64,000 nt of DNA from Stenogyne calaminthoides. Lineage: Eukaryota > Streptophyta > Magnoliopsida > Lamiales > Lamiaceae. The first letter of the stretch is position 1. Each line of letters opens with the position of its first letter. The position numbers were made by a program, and so were the translations under genes. Positions 22,971 through 35,639 of this stretch are shown here, in pieces. The DNA is taken from assembly GCA_037126765.1 (NCBI GenBank), contig JBBCBC010000033.1:14212085-14276084 (forward strand). Reading direction: 5' to 3'. The notes below the pieces were generated by a model that searched no databases, had not been told where the DNA came from, and saw only the letters and a list, made by a program, of their open reading frames with translations.

Positions 22971-24479
22971 AGTATTCGGCCCGAAAACCAATTAATACGA
23001 CCGATTTGTATGGGGAATCAGAACCCACTGTTCAGCGGAATGGACTGACACATCTCAAAAGTTGATCGCACTTTAGAAGTTTCGAACCTGAGACCTAGAG
23101 AAGAGCATACACCTAACTTCCTAGCCTACACCACTTAGTTATAGCACAAATTATCCTTTAATTAATGTGCCTGTAACTCAAAATGTTAACAGAGTCCGCC
23201 TAAGCCCGAATCAACCCCGCCCGACAAGAGATTAGATACCCAAAGATACGCAGATTTGCCAAGATCAAGAGTCGACGTCAAAGTACCATCAACTTTACAA
23301 GACAAGACAAAAACACTTAATGTAGATCTAAGATTTAAATATTAAATCTATGGTTGTAATTAAAACTCCAAAATAAGGATTGAGATGAGTTAGTAAAGTT
23401 TTTGGTCTTTAAGGGTGGTCCTCTATAAATGGAGGACCACACCCCATTGTAACGTCTCTCATTTTGCTCTCATTCATCATATATAAAAAAAATCATATTA
23501 AAGGAAGAACTCATTCTTCCTGGCCCCATTGTTTTTCTTCATTTATTAAATTATCTTTGATAGATATTAATCGGGTTCATATTATAGCCACATTAAAATT
23601 ATTGATGCGACCCGATAAAATCGCTATCAATAATTAGTAGTCTTGCTTTTTTGTAATTTTGTAAACATAAAGAAGAGATAGTGAAAGGTAAGCACATATA
23701 AAGCATATATATATGCATGTTTAATTAATTAAACATAAATTATATACAATACATCAGTCAACTAACAGGTTGGACTAGTTCTATTACATGTGTTTTAGAA
23801 CTTTCATTAAAACAATAATTTTTCTCAACAGTAATGTTTTAGTGTTATAAACTCAAATCAACTATATATTGAATTTAATCAAACATTCAATTTTTCATGA
23901 TTGATTTAATTAGAAGAACAGTTAATTGACATTGTCATCATGAAATAATAATGGATTGAGAAAAAATATTTGAAAAATGTAATATATTTTATGTATTTAC
24001 ATTCTATTCTAAATAATTTAGATCTTATTTGATCTTATTTTCAATTTTCACTCTGAAAAATCATTATCTATATCTTTGTATTTAGAGTAGAACTCTTGTG
24101 AAATATTGTACGATAGTGATATGTGCAATACACCACCATTAAGACAAATTAAATCAAATTTGCGGGTCAGCCTAGGCAGGTCGGGTCGGGCGTAAGGCGG
24201 ACCAGGGCTATGGGTTGTGGGTTGGGCGAACACATTTATATTTATAGTATGAATCTTTATCAAATACGTTTTGTAGTTTAGTGATTTAGATCTATTGTTA
24301 TTATATTTGGTCTCATGTTCAATTCTTGTTGAACACATAATTTTTAAAAATATTTTTTTTATCAAGTTTTTGGTTGTCACTATGTGTTATTACATGAAAA
24401 AAGATGTGATACTTATAGAAACAAAATGCGTTACTAAGTAAAATAAAAATTACATTATCATTTAAAAAATATATATATA
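22971..24479. other. Intergenic stretch without a supported gene
   Basis: AT-rich sequence. CTATAAATGGAGG at about 23424 looks like a plus-strand TATA box of the type found in LTRs, but no LTR termini, PBS or ORF follow. GGTCGGGTCGGGCG at about 24180 is a short GC-rich repeat. The stretch ends in an (AT)n run directly at the LTR of element B. Confidence 0.5.
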
Positions 24480-25923
24480 TGTAGGTCCCGAACGGGTTTT
24501 GTGAGGGTAGAAGTCTAGAGAGGGGGTGAATAAACTTCTAAAATTTTTGTGAGATCAGGTGTGTATAAGCAAGTATTCCTGATCAGAGTGCGAGTGAAGC
24601 AAAATGGATCGATATCCCACTTCATCGACAACTTGGAAGACCCGATTCTGCGTCTATCACCAACAATGTTTGTGCGGAAGATAAGTTAACCCGTGTGAAA
24701 AATCAGTTTTACTCAAACCAGATTAAAGAGTAATGTTTTATATCGATTAATGAAAAAACCGACGATCGTTTTTTGGTTCAAATCAATCCACATTCGAACA
24801 TGCATGGAATATAAAACAGGTAGTGTGCTAAGAGTGTAGAGCAGATAAATCACACAAGATTTATAGTGCTTCAGACAACTCGTCCTACGTCCACTCTTCC
24901 CTATCAGCATGGGCACTCACTTAACCAATCTGGACTTAGTTTAATGTGTTAGTCCAACACAATACAACAAATGTTTCAAGAGTTCTCACCAACAATCCCG
25001 AAATCGAAAACTAGAGTAAAATCTTTCTTCACAAACTTAACCTAACTTTGTGGGTTTGGGTATAAGATTTGTATGTTCCAACTGGAATTCTATCCTAGTA
25101 TTTGAGTAGCCTAAAGCTAGAGGATAAGAATTCTATGCTAAGAACTTTATTGGATGAACACTTAGTATAAATCTTGAATTGTGTTCTTCGTGAGGAAATC
25201 TTGCTTTGGGCTTGAGCTTGTATAATTTTCGTAACCTTACTATGAAGGTTGATCCCATATTTATAGGCACAAAATCGAACTAGCTGTTGGAGAGAAATTT
25301 GAATTTTGGTCTATTTGAGGTAGGTTTGTAGGCTAGATTTGACGTGCTCAGAGGCGGCATGGCTGAAAGCATGTAATCTTGTCCTTTGTAGCCGTTTGAC
25401 TCTAAAGCGCTAGTCCTACACTTGCCAGTTCCGTACGTGCGTGTCTTCTTCTCATCGGTTCACAAGTACACAAGTTCGGCACTAAATTTACTAATAAGAT
25501 TAACATTTTTCTTGTCTGATTGACTTTGGCTTGTATTAGGTAACTTGATGTAGTCACCTGATGGATCTGACCATATCAGATAAAGATTGATCTGTCTACC
25601 TGGTTTGAATCTTCTGATGTAAGTTGTCTTATCACAACGTATTGATTCTCCTTCGTGTTATCTGATGTAGGTCTTCTGGTCTTGATGTCTTCTGATCTTC
25701 AGCTCTTCTGGTCTTCTGATCTTCATCTCTTCTGATCTTCTGACCTTAGCCTATACATATTGAGTTCCCCCTCAATATGTGACCTATATGTTACATCAGC
25801 TGTCTATACAACTCAGCTGGTCATCCTATCTTATATCTAATTCATCAGTCAGCTAACAGGTCTGACTGGTCCTATTACAATCTGTTTTGGAACTTCCATC
25901 GAAACTTACAAAATTTCCCAACA
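24480..25923 (-). mobile_element. 3' LTR of Sirevirus-like copia element B (1.44 kb)
   Basis: On the minus strand it begins TGTTGGGAAATTTTG at 25923 and ends GGGACCTACA at 24480, with TG...CA termini. It is preceded by a polypurine tract and ORF2. It is homologous to 45808-47228 (B 5' LTR) and more distantly to 58365-60057 (C). Plus-strand coordinates 25640-25745 hold TCTTCTGATCTTC-type short repeats, also present at 46990-47095. Several CAG/CTG positions of the partner LTR read CG here between about 24590 and 24810. Confidence 0.88.
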
Positions 25924-25938
25924 ATTTCCCCATTTTTG
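25924..25938 (-). other. Polypurine tract of element B
   Basis: Minus-strand CAAAAATGGGGAAAT ends directly at the LTR start TGTTGGG. This is the expected position of the plus-strand DNA synthesis primer and fixes both the LTR boundary and the element orientation. Confidence 0.75.
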
Positions 25939-26129
25939 ATGGAACCAAAACAGTTAATCAGAAAAACATATAACAGTAATGTAAATGACAGAAATAACAC
26001 ACAGTTCAGAAGATAATGAGAAGTTGTCTTAGAATCAGAAAGGTAGAGTATTTCATTAAGGATATAAACGTTTACAATTACAGAAATACCTATCAACTGA
26101 TTCTAAGAAGGTCTTCTGATCTGATCTCT

Positions 26130-29100
26130 TCAATATATGAACTTCTGGAGCTCTTCTGGAATATCAAATACCTTGTACATCCTCTGCATCAGAGCAGCCA
26201 GTCGTTCCTTCTCAATGATCCCTCCTTTCTTGGCAAACTCATAGTACAACTTTTTGAAAGCAAGAGGATCAAGAGTCTTGTTTGGTCTGAAAGGTGGCAA
26301 GAGAATCTCGAATGGTGGTGCTTCAGGAATCAGATTCATGGTCTTTTACTCTTTCATTACAATCTCGGAGAATTTTGGATATTTGGTTTCTAACAAACTT
26401 CTGAATTCCTCATTGAATTCTCCTTGATCATCAGATATGGGAATCTTCTCCATAATGTATACATCACATAACCAATCTTCTTGAATCTTATTCCATTCTG
26501 GTTTAGATCCTCCCGGGCAACCAATATGTCTTTTACAGATGCAGGTAAGGCCCTTTCTTCCCAGACTATATCCTCGGCAGAAGTTGAAATTTTCTTCCCT
26601 TTGTCTTCCGGCATAAGCTTATATCTGAGCCTTTGAGTCGACCAATTTCTTCTTCTTGATAGCAACATCTATCACTCTTTGCCTGGCTTTCTGTTCTTCT
26701 GACTGAGTTGGGGTGATCTGAGACCTCGACCTAGTCTCAATCTGCTTCTGAGTCTGAGTGGGAATCTTAACCTGCTTGCCATTGCCTTTCTCTTTCTTCT
26801 TGGCTTCTGCCTCAGCTTCTTTGTCTTCTTCCAATAATTGCTTAGCCAGATCAAGGCTCTTGGCCTGATCTTCAGATTCGTACCTTTTCTGAACTGTAGA
26901 AGAGAAATATTCTATCCTATCTACTCTTGCAACAACATCAGATAGGACAGTCTTCTGTTCAGAAATGGCCTTCCCTTGATCTTGTATGTCTTCTCCATGC
27001 TTTTCAACTGTTTGAGCAATTTTCACCAGTTCGGTGTCAGATATAGCAACAGTTGGGACAATTTCTGGCATGGCAACAATTGGTGCAGATGGAGTCGACA
27101 CGGATGGTTCAGCATATGGCATTGTACCCGCAACAATCAATTGCATCTGTTTTTCTACCTCTTCTACCCCTTCCCCCTCTTTGGTTGCATCAAAAAGGTT
27201 TGTTAGCTTGAGGTTAAGAGCTCTGAACTGATTCAACAATTCATCTTTCAGTTCATCAACAGCCAACGGGGTAATCTGCACCGTGGAAGATGTGGGTTGA
27301 GGACCCAACAATCTTTGCAGACCATCTTCAATCAATTTCTTGGCCCTCAGGATAGATCCCTCAAACCTCTTCCATCCAGCATCCAGACACGTATCTGACT
27401 TCTCCAGAGAAGACGAGACACTTTCCAATAGGAGCCCAAGGTCAGAAAGCATAGAAACCTATAGAGCTACTTTATCTATGACTGGGTCAACCTTCTTCAT
27501 CACAGACTCAGTGATTTTATCGTGCATGCTCAACAACTTGTCTACAGTTACATTCCTTTCTGCATCGACCAGAGCATGTTGCTCTTCTCTGAATTTCTTC
27601 ATCAGATCAGTTGCCAATGTGTTAAATTTAGCATCAATAGTTGCCTATACCCCATCTTGAATGTTCTTTGTAATACGATCTAGGGTAACAACATCTAAGG
27701 CAACCGTCCTGCCAGATGTGAAGCCTCACCAGGAAGGGTCACATCTGCAGCACCCACGCCTGGTTCATCGGCAGCTTGCTCCACATCTTGAGCCCAGTAA
27801 GCTTCTTCTCCTTCAACCTCATCAATGCCAAACTTTTCGTGAATTAACCACCTGATAACATCATCAGTGGCTAATTCAGCTGCACTGCTTACACCAGCAT
27901 TTTCCATGCACCTTGCCTCCAGATCCATAAAGTAATCAGCTCCCAGTACTTCCATCAGATTTAGGAATTCTTCAATGCCCTTCAAACAGATGTCCCCCCA
28001 GAATACAATCTCTTCGATCTTAGGCTGAAAACCTGGATGGTTGATCAGATCCGGGCAAATCTGGTCAAGATAAGCCTTAACTTGTTGATTCAGTATAAAC
28101 AAGGTTGGATCCTCCGTATCTGATTCAGGAGACTCCAGAACAATCCGGGTGTTGAATGGATTGTGGGTAAGAGAAATGTAGAGATCCTCTCTGGGAACGA
28201 CATCTTCAGCAATTGGTCCCTCTACCCGTTCTCGTTCCTGGGCAATCTGTTCTGAAGGCTGGGTGGGGATTTGTGGTTCTGGTTGAGCTGGTGCAGTGGT
28301 TGAGGTAGGTTCTGGTTGGGGTTCTGGTTGAGGTGGAGTTGGCTCAGGTTGAGGTTGAGTCTGAGGTTCAGGAGCAGTTTGGGGTTGTGGTTCAACTGTT
28401 GCAGATGGAGTTGTGGTTGGAGATGGAGGTGGTTTGGCTGGCGATGCTGAGGGTGATTTGGAAGTTAGTGTTGGGGATCTTTCTCTTCTGAACACCGTAC
28501 TGGGGGGAACAGAATCAGATGGTGATTGCTCCTCAGTAGACTCATCTTCTACTCCCTCTGCCTCTCCTTCTACTTCTTCATCCATCTGTTCAACCTGCTC
28601 CTCTCTGCCAGTACTTGTAGTTCTTTCAGAAATGGCAGCAACCTCCTCCTCTGATTCAATGTGAATCAGCTCCTCCGTCCTCCCAACGACCTCAACTGGT
28701 CCAGGGGCCTTCTTCAGAAGAGTGGTAATCCTCTTCTGACGCTTTTCTGGCTCTTCTGGTTTCTTAGCCAGTGCCTTCCTTTTCAGCTTCTTCTTGGGGG
28801 CGGCCTTTACCTACATTTCTGACTAAACAGAAGACGCACTTGCCTTGGTTTCTTTCCCTTTTCCTTCTCCTCTTTGTCTAGGCACATAAGGAGATGGATT
28901 ATCATCAGATTGGCAAGGTAGGGGTTCATCTCTTCCCAGGATGGCCTTGAATTTTGCCAGATATACTTTCTTGTCATCCTCATTTCATTCAAAGTTATCG
29001 GGCAATTTATCCGAAAGAATGATATACACCTTGTGGATAAATGAGCATTTTGAAGCCAGATAAACTTCATTTCTTTCATTCAGAGCAAACTTCGCAGTGC

Positions 29101-29630
29101 GTGTATGCAGTTACGGCATCAAAAGAGTAGGTTAAGCACATAATAACCTTTGAAACTATCTCAAACAGTAGACGATACTTCCTCTTCAGATGTGGGGCAC
29201 GAACATTCACAGTTTGGTCTCTATTTGCTGGTCATAACAGCTCGGCTTGTAGAAACCCTTTCTCTCCCAATTCAGATGTGAATGTTTCTGGATCAAGACT
29301 TCCTTGACTGAGATCGAAGATCCTCCGAAGATCATTATCTATTACAATAACCTCCGTTCCTCCGACATAAGAAATCAGCTTCTCATCATCATTCTCCTCT
29401 TTCTTCAAATTGTATAGAAATTCTAGGGCTTCGTATGTGTGCACGATGTCTTGGTGACGGTAGTAGTATTGATCAAGGCCACAAGCACGAAGACAGTCCA
29501 GAATTTCTAATGACTCGGGGTCCGAGGTGACTGAGAACATGACAAATTTCTCATCAATGATGTCCTTTTTCATTGATGCGAAATTGCATATCTTTTTACC
29601 TTGTCCTGTACGGGCAATGAGTTGTGCCAT
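26130..29630 (-). pseudogene. ORF2 of element B (downstream of pol, unknown function, frameshifted)
   Basis: Minus-strand ORF between RNase H and the 3' LTR; about 3.5 kb in several frames. The start is ATG at 29630, two bases after a splice-acceptor-like TTTTTACAG. N-terminal block (29232-29630): GQGKKICNFASMKKDIIDE, SDPESLEILDCLRACGL, FLYNLKKEE and LRRIFDLSQGSLDPETF, shared with C. Then broken frames, a P/Q/E-rich stretch (QPEPTPPQPEPQPEP in 27695-28585), ELATDDVIRWLIHEKFGID, a coiled-coil-like Glu/Lys-rich part (26619-27452) and a C-terminus ending EELQKFIY at 26130. There is no signal peptide or membrane helix, so 'envelope' is not supported. It resembles the uncharacterised plant 'transposon protein' ORFs found in large LTR elements (inference). 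Relative to C about 100 bp around an INW-like motif are missing near 29090. Confidence 0.7.
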
Positions 29631-29632
29631 TT

Positions 29633-29902
29633 CTGTAAAAACCAAGCAAATTTAGGGATGAGTTTGAGTAAATTATTTCAATAAACATGGTCAAATAAAC
29701 AACCCTAATTCACTAATCGAGTATATCATGCATAGACTCATATTAAAACATGTATGCATTTAGAACAAGTCAAGAACAATACAATATCGCAACAAGATAT
29801 ATTTCCAGAATTTCAGTAACACAGTTTATAAGAATAAACAAGCACTTTTGATAAACAGTGAAACCAAGATTATATTTAGCAAGAGAATATTCAGAAATTT
29901 AC
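29633..29902 (-). other. Probable 5'-UTR intron of ORF2 (element B)
   Basis: Minus-strand donor ATTTG|GTAAATTTC at 29903/29902 and acceptor TTTTTACAG|AA at 29633/29632, just before the ORF2 ATG. The homologous positions in C have donor TTTCTG|GTAATTTC and acceptor CGTACAG|AA. The intervening sequence is AT-rich and intron-like, and poorly conserved compared with the flanking leader. Confidence 0.45.
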
Positions 29903-30040
29903 CAAATATTGATTCGAAGATTTGAAAATTTGAGAGTTGAATCGATTGAATGAGAGTTTGAAATTGTGTGCACGGAAGAATTTTTCTCTCAAGAATTTGG
30001 TAGATTTAGAAGTGTAAAGGTTTTCTAGAAACTGAGTTAG

Positions 30041-30053
30041 GGTAAATATAATG
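30041..30053 (-). promoter_or_regulatory. TATA-like element upstream of ORF2 (element B)
   Basis: Minus-strand CATTATATTTACC is located where C and A have CTATAAAATCC, about 140 bp upstream of the intron donor. Confidence 0.35.
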
Positions 30054-30660
30054 CGAGGGAAAATATTTTGCACAATTCCCCATAAATACTCAAGTATCCT
30101 TATTTTGAAATCAACGACTGCGATTAGGCAGTCGTAAAGTATTTTAATCGTGCGGTTGAGAAAATGTACCCGCTTGTATTTTGGACGCGAAAAGTGCAAT
30201 AAATACCATTAAATACATATTCCACACGTCCGCATTTAATGCTTTGCAGGGTGTGCGTCATAAAGTTAAGCAAACAGTAATTATAATATTTAAAAGGATA
30301 AGCTCAGACAATATAAATCAGATAAGGCAAAGCAGATAATTGTAAATCAGAAAACGTATCTAACTGATTGATATCGTACTCGATCTGATCTGACTTTTTT
30401 TATTTTTGTCGATCTTACTGTGTAGCCTAAACCTTAGCAAATTTTCCCAACAATGTTTTATCCCTCAGATCATGTTCCTTCTGATCTAAAAACCCTTAGT
30501 CAGTTGAAATTCCCCCTTCAATTGATATTCCTTTCTGATCAGTACCCAACTGATCTTATCTGATCAGTTGAAGTTTCCTTTTTCAACTGACCTTCTTACC
30601 TGGTCAGGCACGTAACTAACTGGTATTGGAGATTAAGCCACCGAAGTATTCTGGTGCATC
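30054..30660. other. Short spacer of element B, lacking the antisense ORF
   Basis: Homologous to the outer parts of the spacer in C. After TTTTCCCAACAATG at about 30448 the sequence passes straight to the CTGATC-rich part preceding the pol stop. The approximately 1.2-kb block with the plus-strand TATA box and antisense ORF present in A, C and D is absent. Confidence 0.55.
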
Positions 30661-31652
30661 TTCTCCAAGGTCCAGAAGCCCTGACTCATTGCATAGTTCT
30701 TTGAATTTGACTTCAGCTTAAGGCTTGGTTAAGATATCAGCTTTCTGCTTATCAGTATGAATCTTTTCCATTCTAATGTTCTTCTTTTCCACATGGTCTC
30801 TGATAAAATGATGTCTGATGTCCACATGCTTGCATCTTGTATGCAGAACTGGGTTCTGTGTGATAGCAATTGCGTTATTACTGTCACAGAAGATAGGCAC
30901 ATTCGTAGCTACAATGTTATAATCCCTCAGCTGCTGACAAAGCCAGAGGAGTTGGGAGCAACAGCTTCCTGCGGCCATATATTATGCTTCAGTAGTAGAT
31001 GTGGCAACAAATGTATGTTTCTTTGAAAACCAAGAGACCAGTTTACTTCCCAGAAACTTACATGTACCTGAGGTTGATTTTCTGTCTATCCTACAACCTC
31101 CATAATCAGAATCAGAGTACCCAGTAAGCTCTAGATTATCATCTGCAAGGTACCATAAACCGAGGTTTACAGTTCCCTTGAGATACTTAAGAATCTGCTT
31201 AGCTGCTATCAGGTGGCTCTGCTTTGGATTTGCCTGAAATCTAGCACACACACCTACTGCAATGGATATATCTGGTCTACTGGCAGTAAGGTATAATAAC
31301 GATACAATCAAAGCCCTATACTCCTTTTGATTAGTTTTCTGACCACTCTCATCTGGATGCATCTTGAAGGCAGTCTTCATTGGAACTTTTGCAGCTTTGC
31401 AATTCTGGATTCCATACTTAGCCAAAATATTCCTTGTATACTTGGCCTGACAGATGAAGATCCCAGTGTGAGCTTGCTTAACTTGAAGACCTAGAAATTA
31501 GTTCATCTGACCCATCATGGACATCTCTAATTTCCCTTGCATCAGTTTACTAAACTTATCACATAAGTTCTTGTTGGGAGATCCGAAGATAATATCGTCC
31601 ACATAGATCTGAACCATCAGAATATCATCATCATCTTTTATTCTGAATAAGA
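30661..31652 (-). pseudogene. Element B pol, 3' part: end of RT and RNase H
   Basis: Minus strand. Directly after the N insertion the sequence encodes VQIYVDDIIFGSPNKN (catalytic YVDD at about 31590), then LEMSMMGQMN, and the tether/RNase H with SGYSDSDYGG, TTEAEYMAA, FCDSNNAIAITQNP and HVDIRHHFIRDHV, ending with TDKQKADILTKP near 30720. RNase H would remove the RNA strand of the hybrid. The frame is interrupted several times, and the terminal codons differ from C by small indels. It is contiguous with 40765 onward if N is removed. Confidence 0.85.
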
Positions 31653-33555
31653 TGTTGGGGTTATACGTGAAAGTATGCTTTTACTTTATAACCTATGTAT
31701 TAAATACTTATTTACTGAAATAAATTATTTATCACTATTGCTTTAAACATGATTGAATGTTATATATATTTATTGCAAACCGTTCATATAATAGCACATG
31801 TTACATTGTAGTTAACGTGGTGATACCAGATCACAGAAGATCACGTTAATAGTCCCTTGTTAACTAGTGCGTGTTTCATAACTTAGATAGACCCGAACAG
31901 TCTATTGGTAGAAGTTGATGTGTAAGGCTCAGATTGACTTGTCTTGACCAAGAGATTACACTAGTGCATTCGATGCGCTGAAGCGGACCTGCAGAGAGGA
32001 TAAACTCATTCGCACTGACTTAAGGAATGAAGAGTTAGACATCAGTGGTTCTTGATTTCTTAATCTCTGTCACTTAATAAGAGAAACATTGAGACTTCGA
32101 TACCCTATATCTTGGGCAATAATATTAATTGTACGACGGTTGCTAAAATTAATACAGAGAATCGTGTGCTTGCAAAGTCTTGCGTGATTAGTCCCCTTGG
32201 TGGCTCGGAATCTTTATCATACTAAATCTTGCAAGTGGAATTAATTTCCGGTATGGATAATAAAGCTGAGCTGTCTTTACTCCAAGGATAAATATATTAA
32301 TTAATATAAAGCTTTTCAGTGGCTTAATTAATTAGTGGACTAAATAATCTTAAACACGTGAAATAATAACCGGGAGCCATATTACCGTAATATGGGTTAA
32401 GGTTGGATAGTGCAATATTAATTATATAGTGGTATTAATTAATATTAATGAGCTGAATTATATTGTGGCTCAATATTAGAATTCAGAAGCCCATTGGAAG
32501 GTCCATCTTAATTCTCCTAAAGGCCCCTCAAGTAGTCCAATTATACTCCAATAAATAAAAGGTGCTTAAAATAAAATAAATTATTGTTGCATTATTTTTT
32601 TCTTAATTTTCGAATTTATTAACGAAAAGAGGGAGAAGGATTTTCTTGAAAAGATTTTATGGAAATGAGATAAAGTATTCTTGGAATACAAGACTATCCC
32701 ATAAATTCAAGAAATCTCCCACTTGGTCTCTTTAATATGTAAATTTCGAAAATTATAGAGAGATAATAGGAAGAAAGATTTTCTTGATATTCTTGAAAAG
32801 ATTTTATGGAAAAAGATATGTATTCTTGGAATACAAGAATATCTCATAAATTCAAGAAAGATCCAATCTTGAAAGATCCCCTATTATTTTCGAAAATATA
32901 AGCTAAATAAGGGTGTGAGATTTTTGTGGAAAAATACACATGAAAAGAAGAATATATGAGATATATTCAAAATTTCTTGGAAATCAAGAAAAGATATTTC
33001 CTAACCCTATTTTGCCTCTAATTTTCGTCCCCCCTCTCTATTATAAATAGGGGATGAATATTTCATCCCCAAGACACAGGAATTGATCTCTTTTCAGAAA
33101 AATATCAGCATCGATAAAATATCAAATATTTTGAAACGTCGACAATTTGTGTTTTTTCGAAAAATTTCAATTGCGTGCAGTAATTCCATATGTTGGAAAT
33201 ATTAAAAATCCACAAAGGTGGTGCAACAATTTTATTTTTCCCTTTGTTTTATAAATCGTTCATCGGAGAACCTCCCACCGGGTTATTGGACTTGGAAATA
33301 CTTGAGAAGGACTTTTGGTTGGTAGCCAGATACTTGATCCTGTCCATCTCAGACTGTCTCTCCAACGGGTACGTTTACGTAAACTCCTAGAAATTCCGCA
33401 TGCTAGGATCTTTTACGTGAATTTTATTTGCATGCCGTTGTTGGTGTAATTATTATTTGAATTCACATAGGTAAATTCATGCTAGTAATAATTGTTAATT
33501 TAAATTTGTGTTTATGAGGTCATCCCGATAGATCCTGGCAATTGTTATCCCAACA
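31653..33555 (+). repeat. 5' LTR of element N
   Basis: Runs from TGTTGGGGTTATACG to TTATCCCAACA (1903 bp). It is nearly identical to 38809-40764. CTATTATAAATAGGGG at about 33039 is the likely TATA box, giving a transcript start in the following 40 bp. It is followed two bases later by the PBS. Confidence 0.93.
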
Positions 33556-33557
33556 AC

Positions 33558-33569
33558 TGGTATCAGAGC
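33558..33569 (+). other. Primer-binding site of element N
   Basis: TGGTATCAGAGC, the perfect plant copia PBS complementary to the 3' end of initiator tRNA-Met, two bases after the LTR. Confidence 0.92.
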
Positions 33570-33869
33570 CCTGGTTCGGGCTCTGATCTTTTAAACTGTA
33601 ATTTAAATTGTTTTTCATTAAAATTTGAAATTGGATAGTAGAACTGTTAGATCTGTTTTACAGGTATCCAATTGTCATGGTATTTTAATGTGCTTATTTA
33701 CATGCAAATAAATTATTAGTTTTTAATTCGATTCGTTCGGATTCGTTTTGCCTCGTGAGAAAATCCACGAGTAGATTAGTATTTGTTTGATTTGTTCAAT
33801 GTAATAGATCTAGGTTTATTTATTTTGTAAATAAATTGTAACCGGATCGTGAACGAAGAAGGAGACTGA

Positions 33870-34300
33870 GAATTAAAGATGGACGTCCGAGTGCCCGCAC
33901 GCATTACCCGCAATCGCGATCGAAATGGTGAGCACGCTTAGGCGCGCCATGGATGGGGTTTATGGCGCTGGCGCGATGGCGCTCTCTGGCCGGGCCGAAG
34001 CTAGGCGACGGGGCGTGGGACCTGGACGCCGACGTCCCGAAGCGATGCTTTTTCATACAAAAGGTCGTTGGGCGACGGGGCGAGATGGCCGAAGCGAGAC
34101 GAAGGCGTCGATAAAGCGACGCGAATCAAGTACCGGGTCGTGAGGTACTCATTTTCCGGACATCGTCCTAACCTAAGACTGAGGACATTCGTTAAAGAAT
34201 TGTTGTGGATTCAATGGGAGCCTTTCGAGACGAACGATGAAGGCAAAAGAAGAGACAATTTCTCAATATCAAGATATGGAATTTAAACCATGACAGTTGG
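33870..34300. other. GC-rich leader segment of element N
   Basis: CG-dense sequence (about 33880-34145) between the PBS and gag in an otherwise AT-rich element. It contains GGCGACGGGGCG twice and small plus-strand ORFs (33925-34143) with no recognised domain. It is probably untranslated leader. The abrupt base composition is noted as a finding. Confidence 0.4.
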
Positions 34301-34954
34301 ATATATGTGCCCAACTTGATTTATTTTATCTTGATGCTTGTTTTAAATTTGTGCTATTTTATTTGTTAAATGTGTTTGCATGATTTAAAATTGTCAAAAT
34401 AAAATCTCACTTTCGAAAATTACTAAGTATGCTTTGGTTGACAAATTTTATTCCGGATAATAAAATTACGTCAATATTGACCTCCATGATATATTTATTT
34501 GTGAATTCTTTTGGAGAAATTTCCCCAACAGAACGGCCAAAAGATGGTTTTCACATGAATAAATTCCCAAAAGGATGATTGTGAATTATTATTAGTGGCG
34601 ACGATGACCCTCCCAACGAGGCTCGTTCAAAGCGAAGTAATAATTCTGTATTTAATCATGGTTATTACTTAGGTATAAAATTGATATGCATATACTTCTC
34701 CGAAGTCCCTGTCAATTTTATATTGGTCAAATGAGAGCCGACTATCAATTTTGAATTAAAGGTTTGTAACTGTTTCTGTTTGTAACCTGCTTAAATGTGT
34801 TTAAATAGACAGATCACCCAACGTGACCTATTTAAACTGTTTTGAGATGTCGGATGATGCATGTTCATATTGTTTTGAGATTTTGATATGAATAATGTGA
34901 TCGAATTAAGTGATATTTTGTACTTGTACAAATTGCTATTTATTTCAGTTCAGC

Positions 34955-35610
34955 ATGTCGCAACCTTTTAATCCACTGTTAAGATACTTAATGTCAATAG
35001 AATTGTTTAGGAAAATATGTTGATTGGAAACGAAAAATTATGATTGTCCTAACTGCACAAAAGCACAAGTGGATTCTTGACACACCAAAAATCAGATGAG
35101 CCAACTGAAGAGTAAAAAATGCGGGGCTCGTCAGATCACCCTGCGAGAGATGTTATCGCTGAAAATGGTGGAGGGCAACCCCGTAAGGGATTACGTCCTC
35201 AAAATTGATGGCTCATCTAAACAAACTTGAGGTTCTGGGTGCAGATTATGACATGGAGACCTAGATCGATTTGGTATTCAACTCTCTGCCTAGAAGTTTT
35301 GAGCACTTTGGCCTTGGTAGCTGATTTGTTGTAAGCTTTTGTCCCGACAGAGACGTTGATGGGGCACCAAATTCAAGTTTTGACGGCAAGTGGTCCGTCT
35401 TCATCTTCTAGGCCAAGGGAAGGCAAGAAGAAGAAGAGGACCAAAAGCCATAAGCAATCAAACTCAACTGTTTCCATGGGCAATGGTAGGATGAGGAATG
35501 CTGGTGGTGTCAAGGAAAATCTAAAGGGGAAGTGCTTCAACTGCTGTGAAGAAGGACAATGGAGGTTTGCCTGTTCCAACCCCAAAAAGGGCCGGAAAGA
35601 AAGGTAATTC
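34955..35610 (+). pseudogene. Element N gag remnant with damaged zinc knuckle
   Basis: The likely gag start is ATG at 34955 (MSQPFNPL), with a stop within 25 codons. Later segments read out of frame up to the C-terminal knuckle at about 35533-35574, CFNCCEEGQWRFAC. The copia CX2CX4HX4C motif has Gln in place of the His, which should abolish zinc binding. Gag would form the virus-like particle. Upstream, RPREGKKKKRTK gives the basic tract usually flanking the knuckle. Confidence 0.75.
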
Positions 35611-35639
35611 TCATGCACTAGTTGTTGAAACTTGTTTAG

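Noticed and set aside
23160..23620. TATA-like CTATAAATGGAGG followed by a leader-like region, considered as an LTR or endogenous pararetrovirus promoter
   Set aside because: No terminal repeats, PBS, reverse transcriptase or partner copy were found within the window.
24048..24380. Minus-strand ORF of 110 codons in the intergenic region
   Set aside because: It is low-complexity and AT-rich, with no motif, no promoter context and no homologue in the window.
27034..28664. Plus-strand ORFs opposite ORF2 of element B (e.g. 27340-27660 and 28413-28664)
   Set aside because: They are shadows of the minus-strand ORF2 frames. They have no promoter or leader like the antisense ORF of the spacer, and are not conserved in C.
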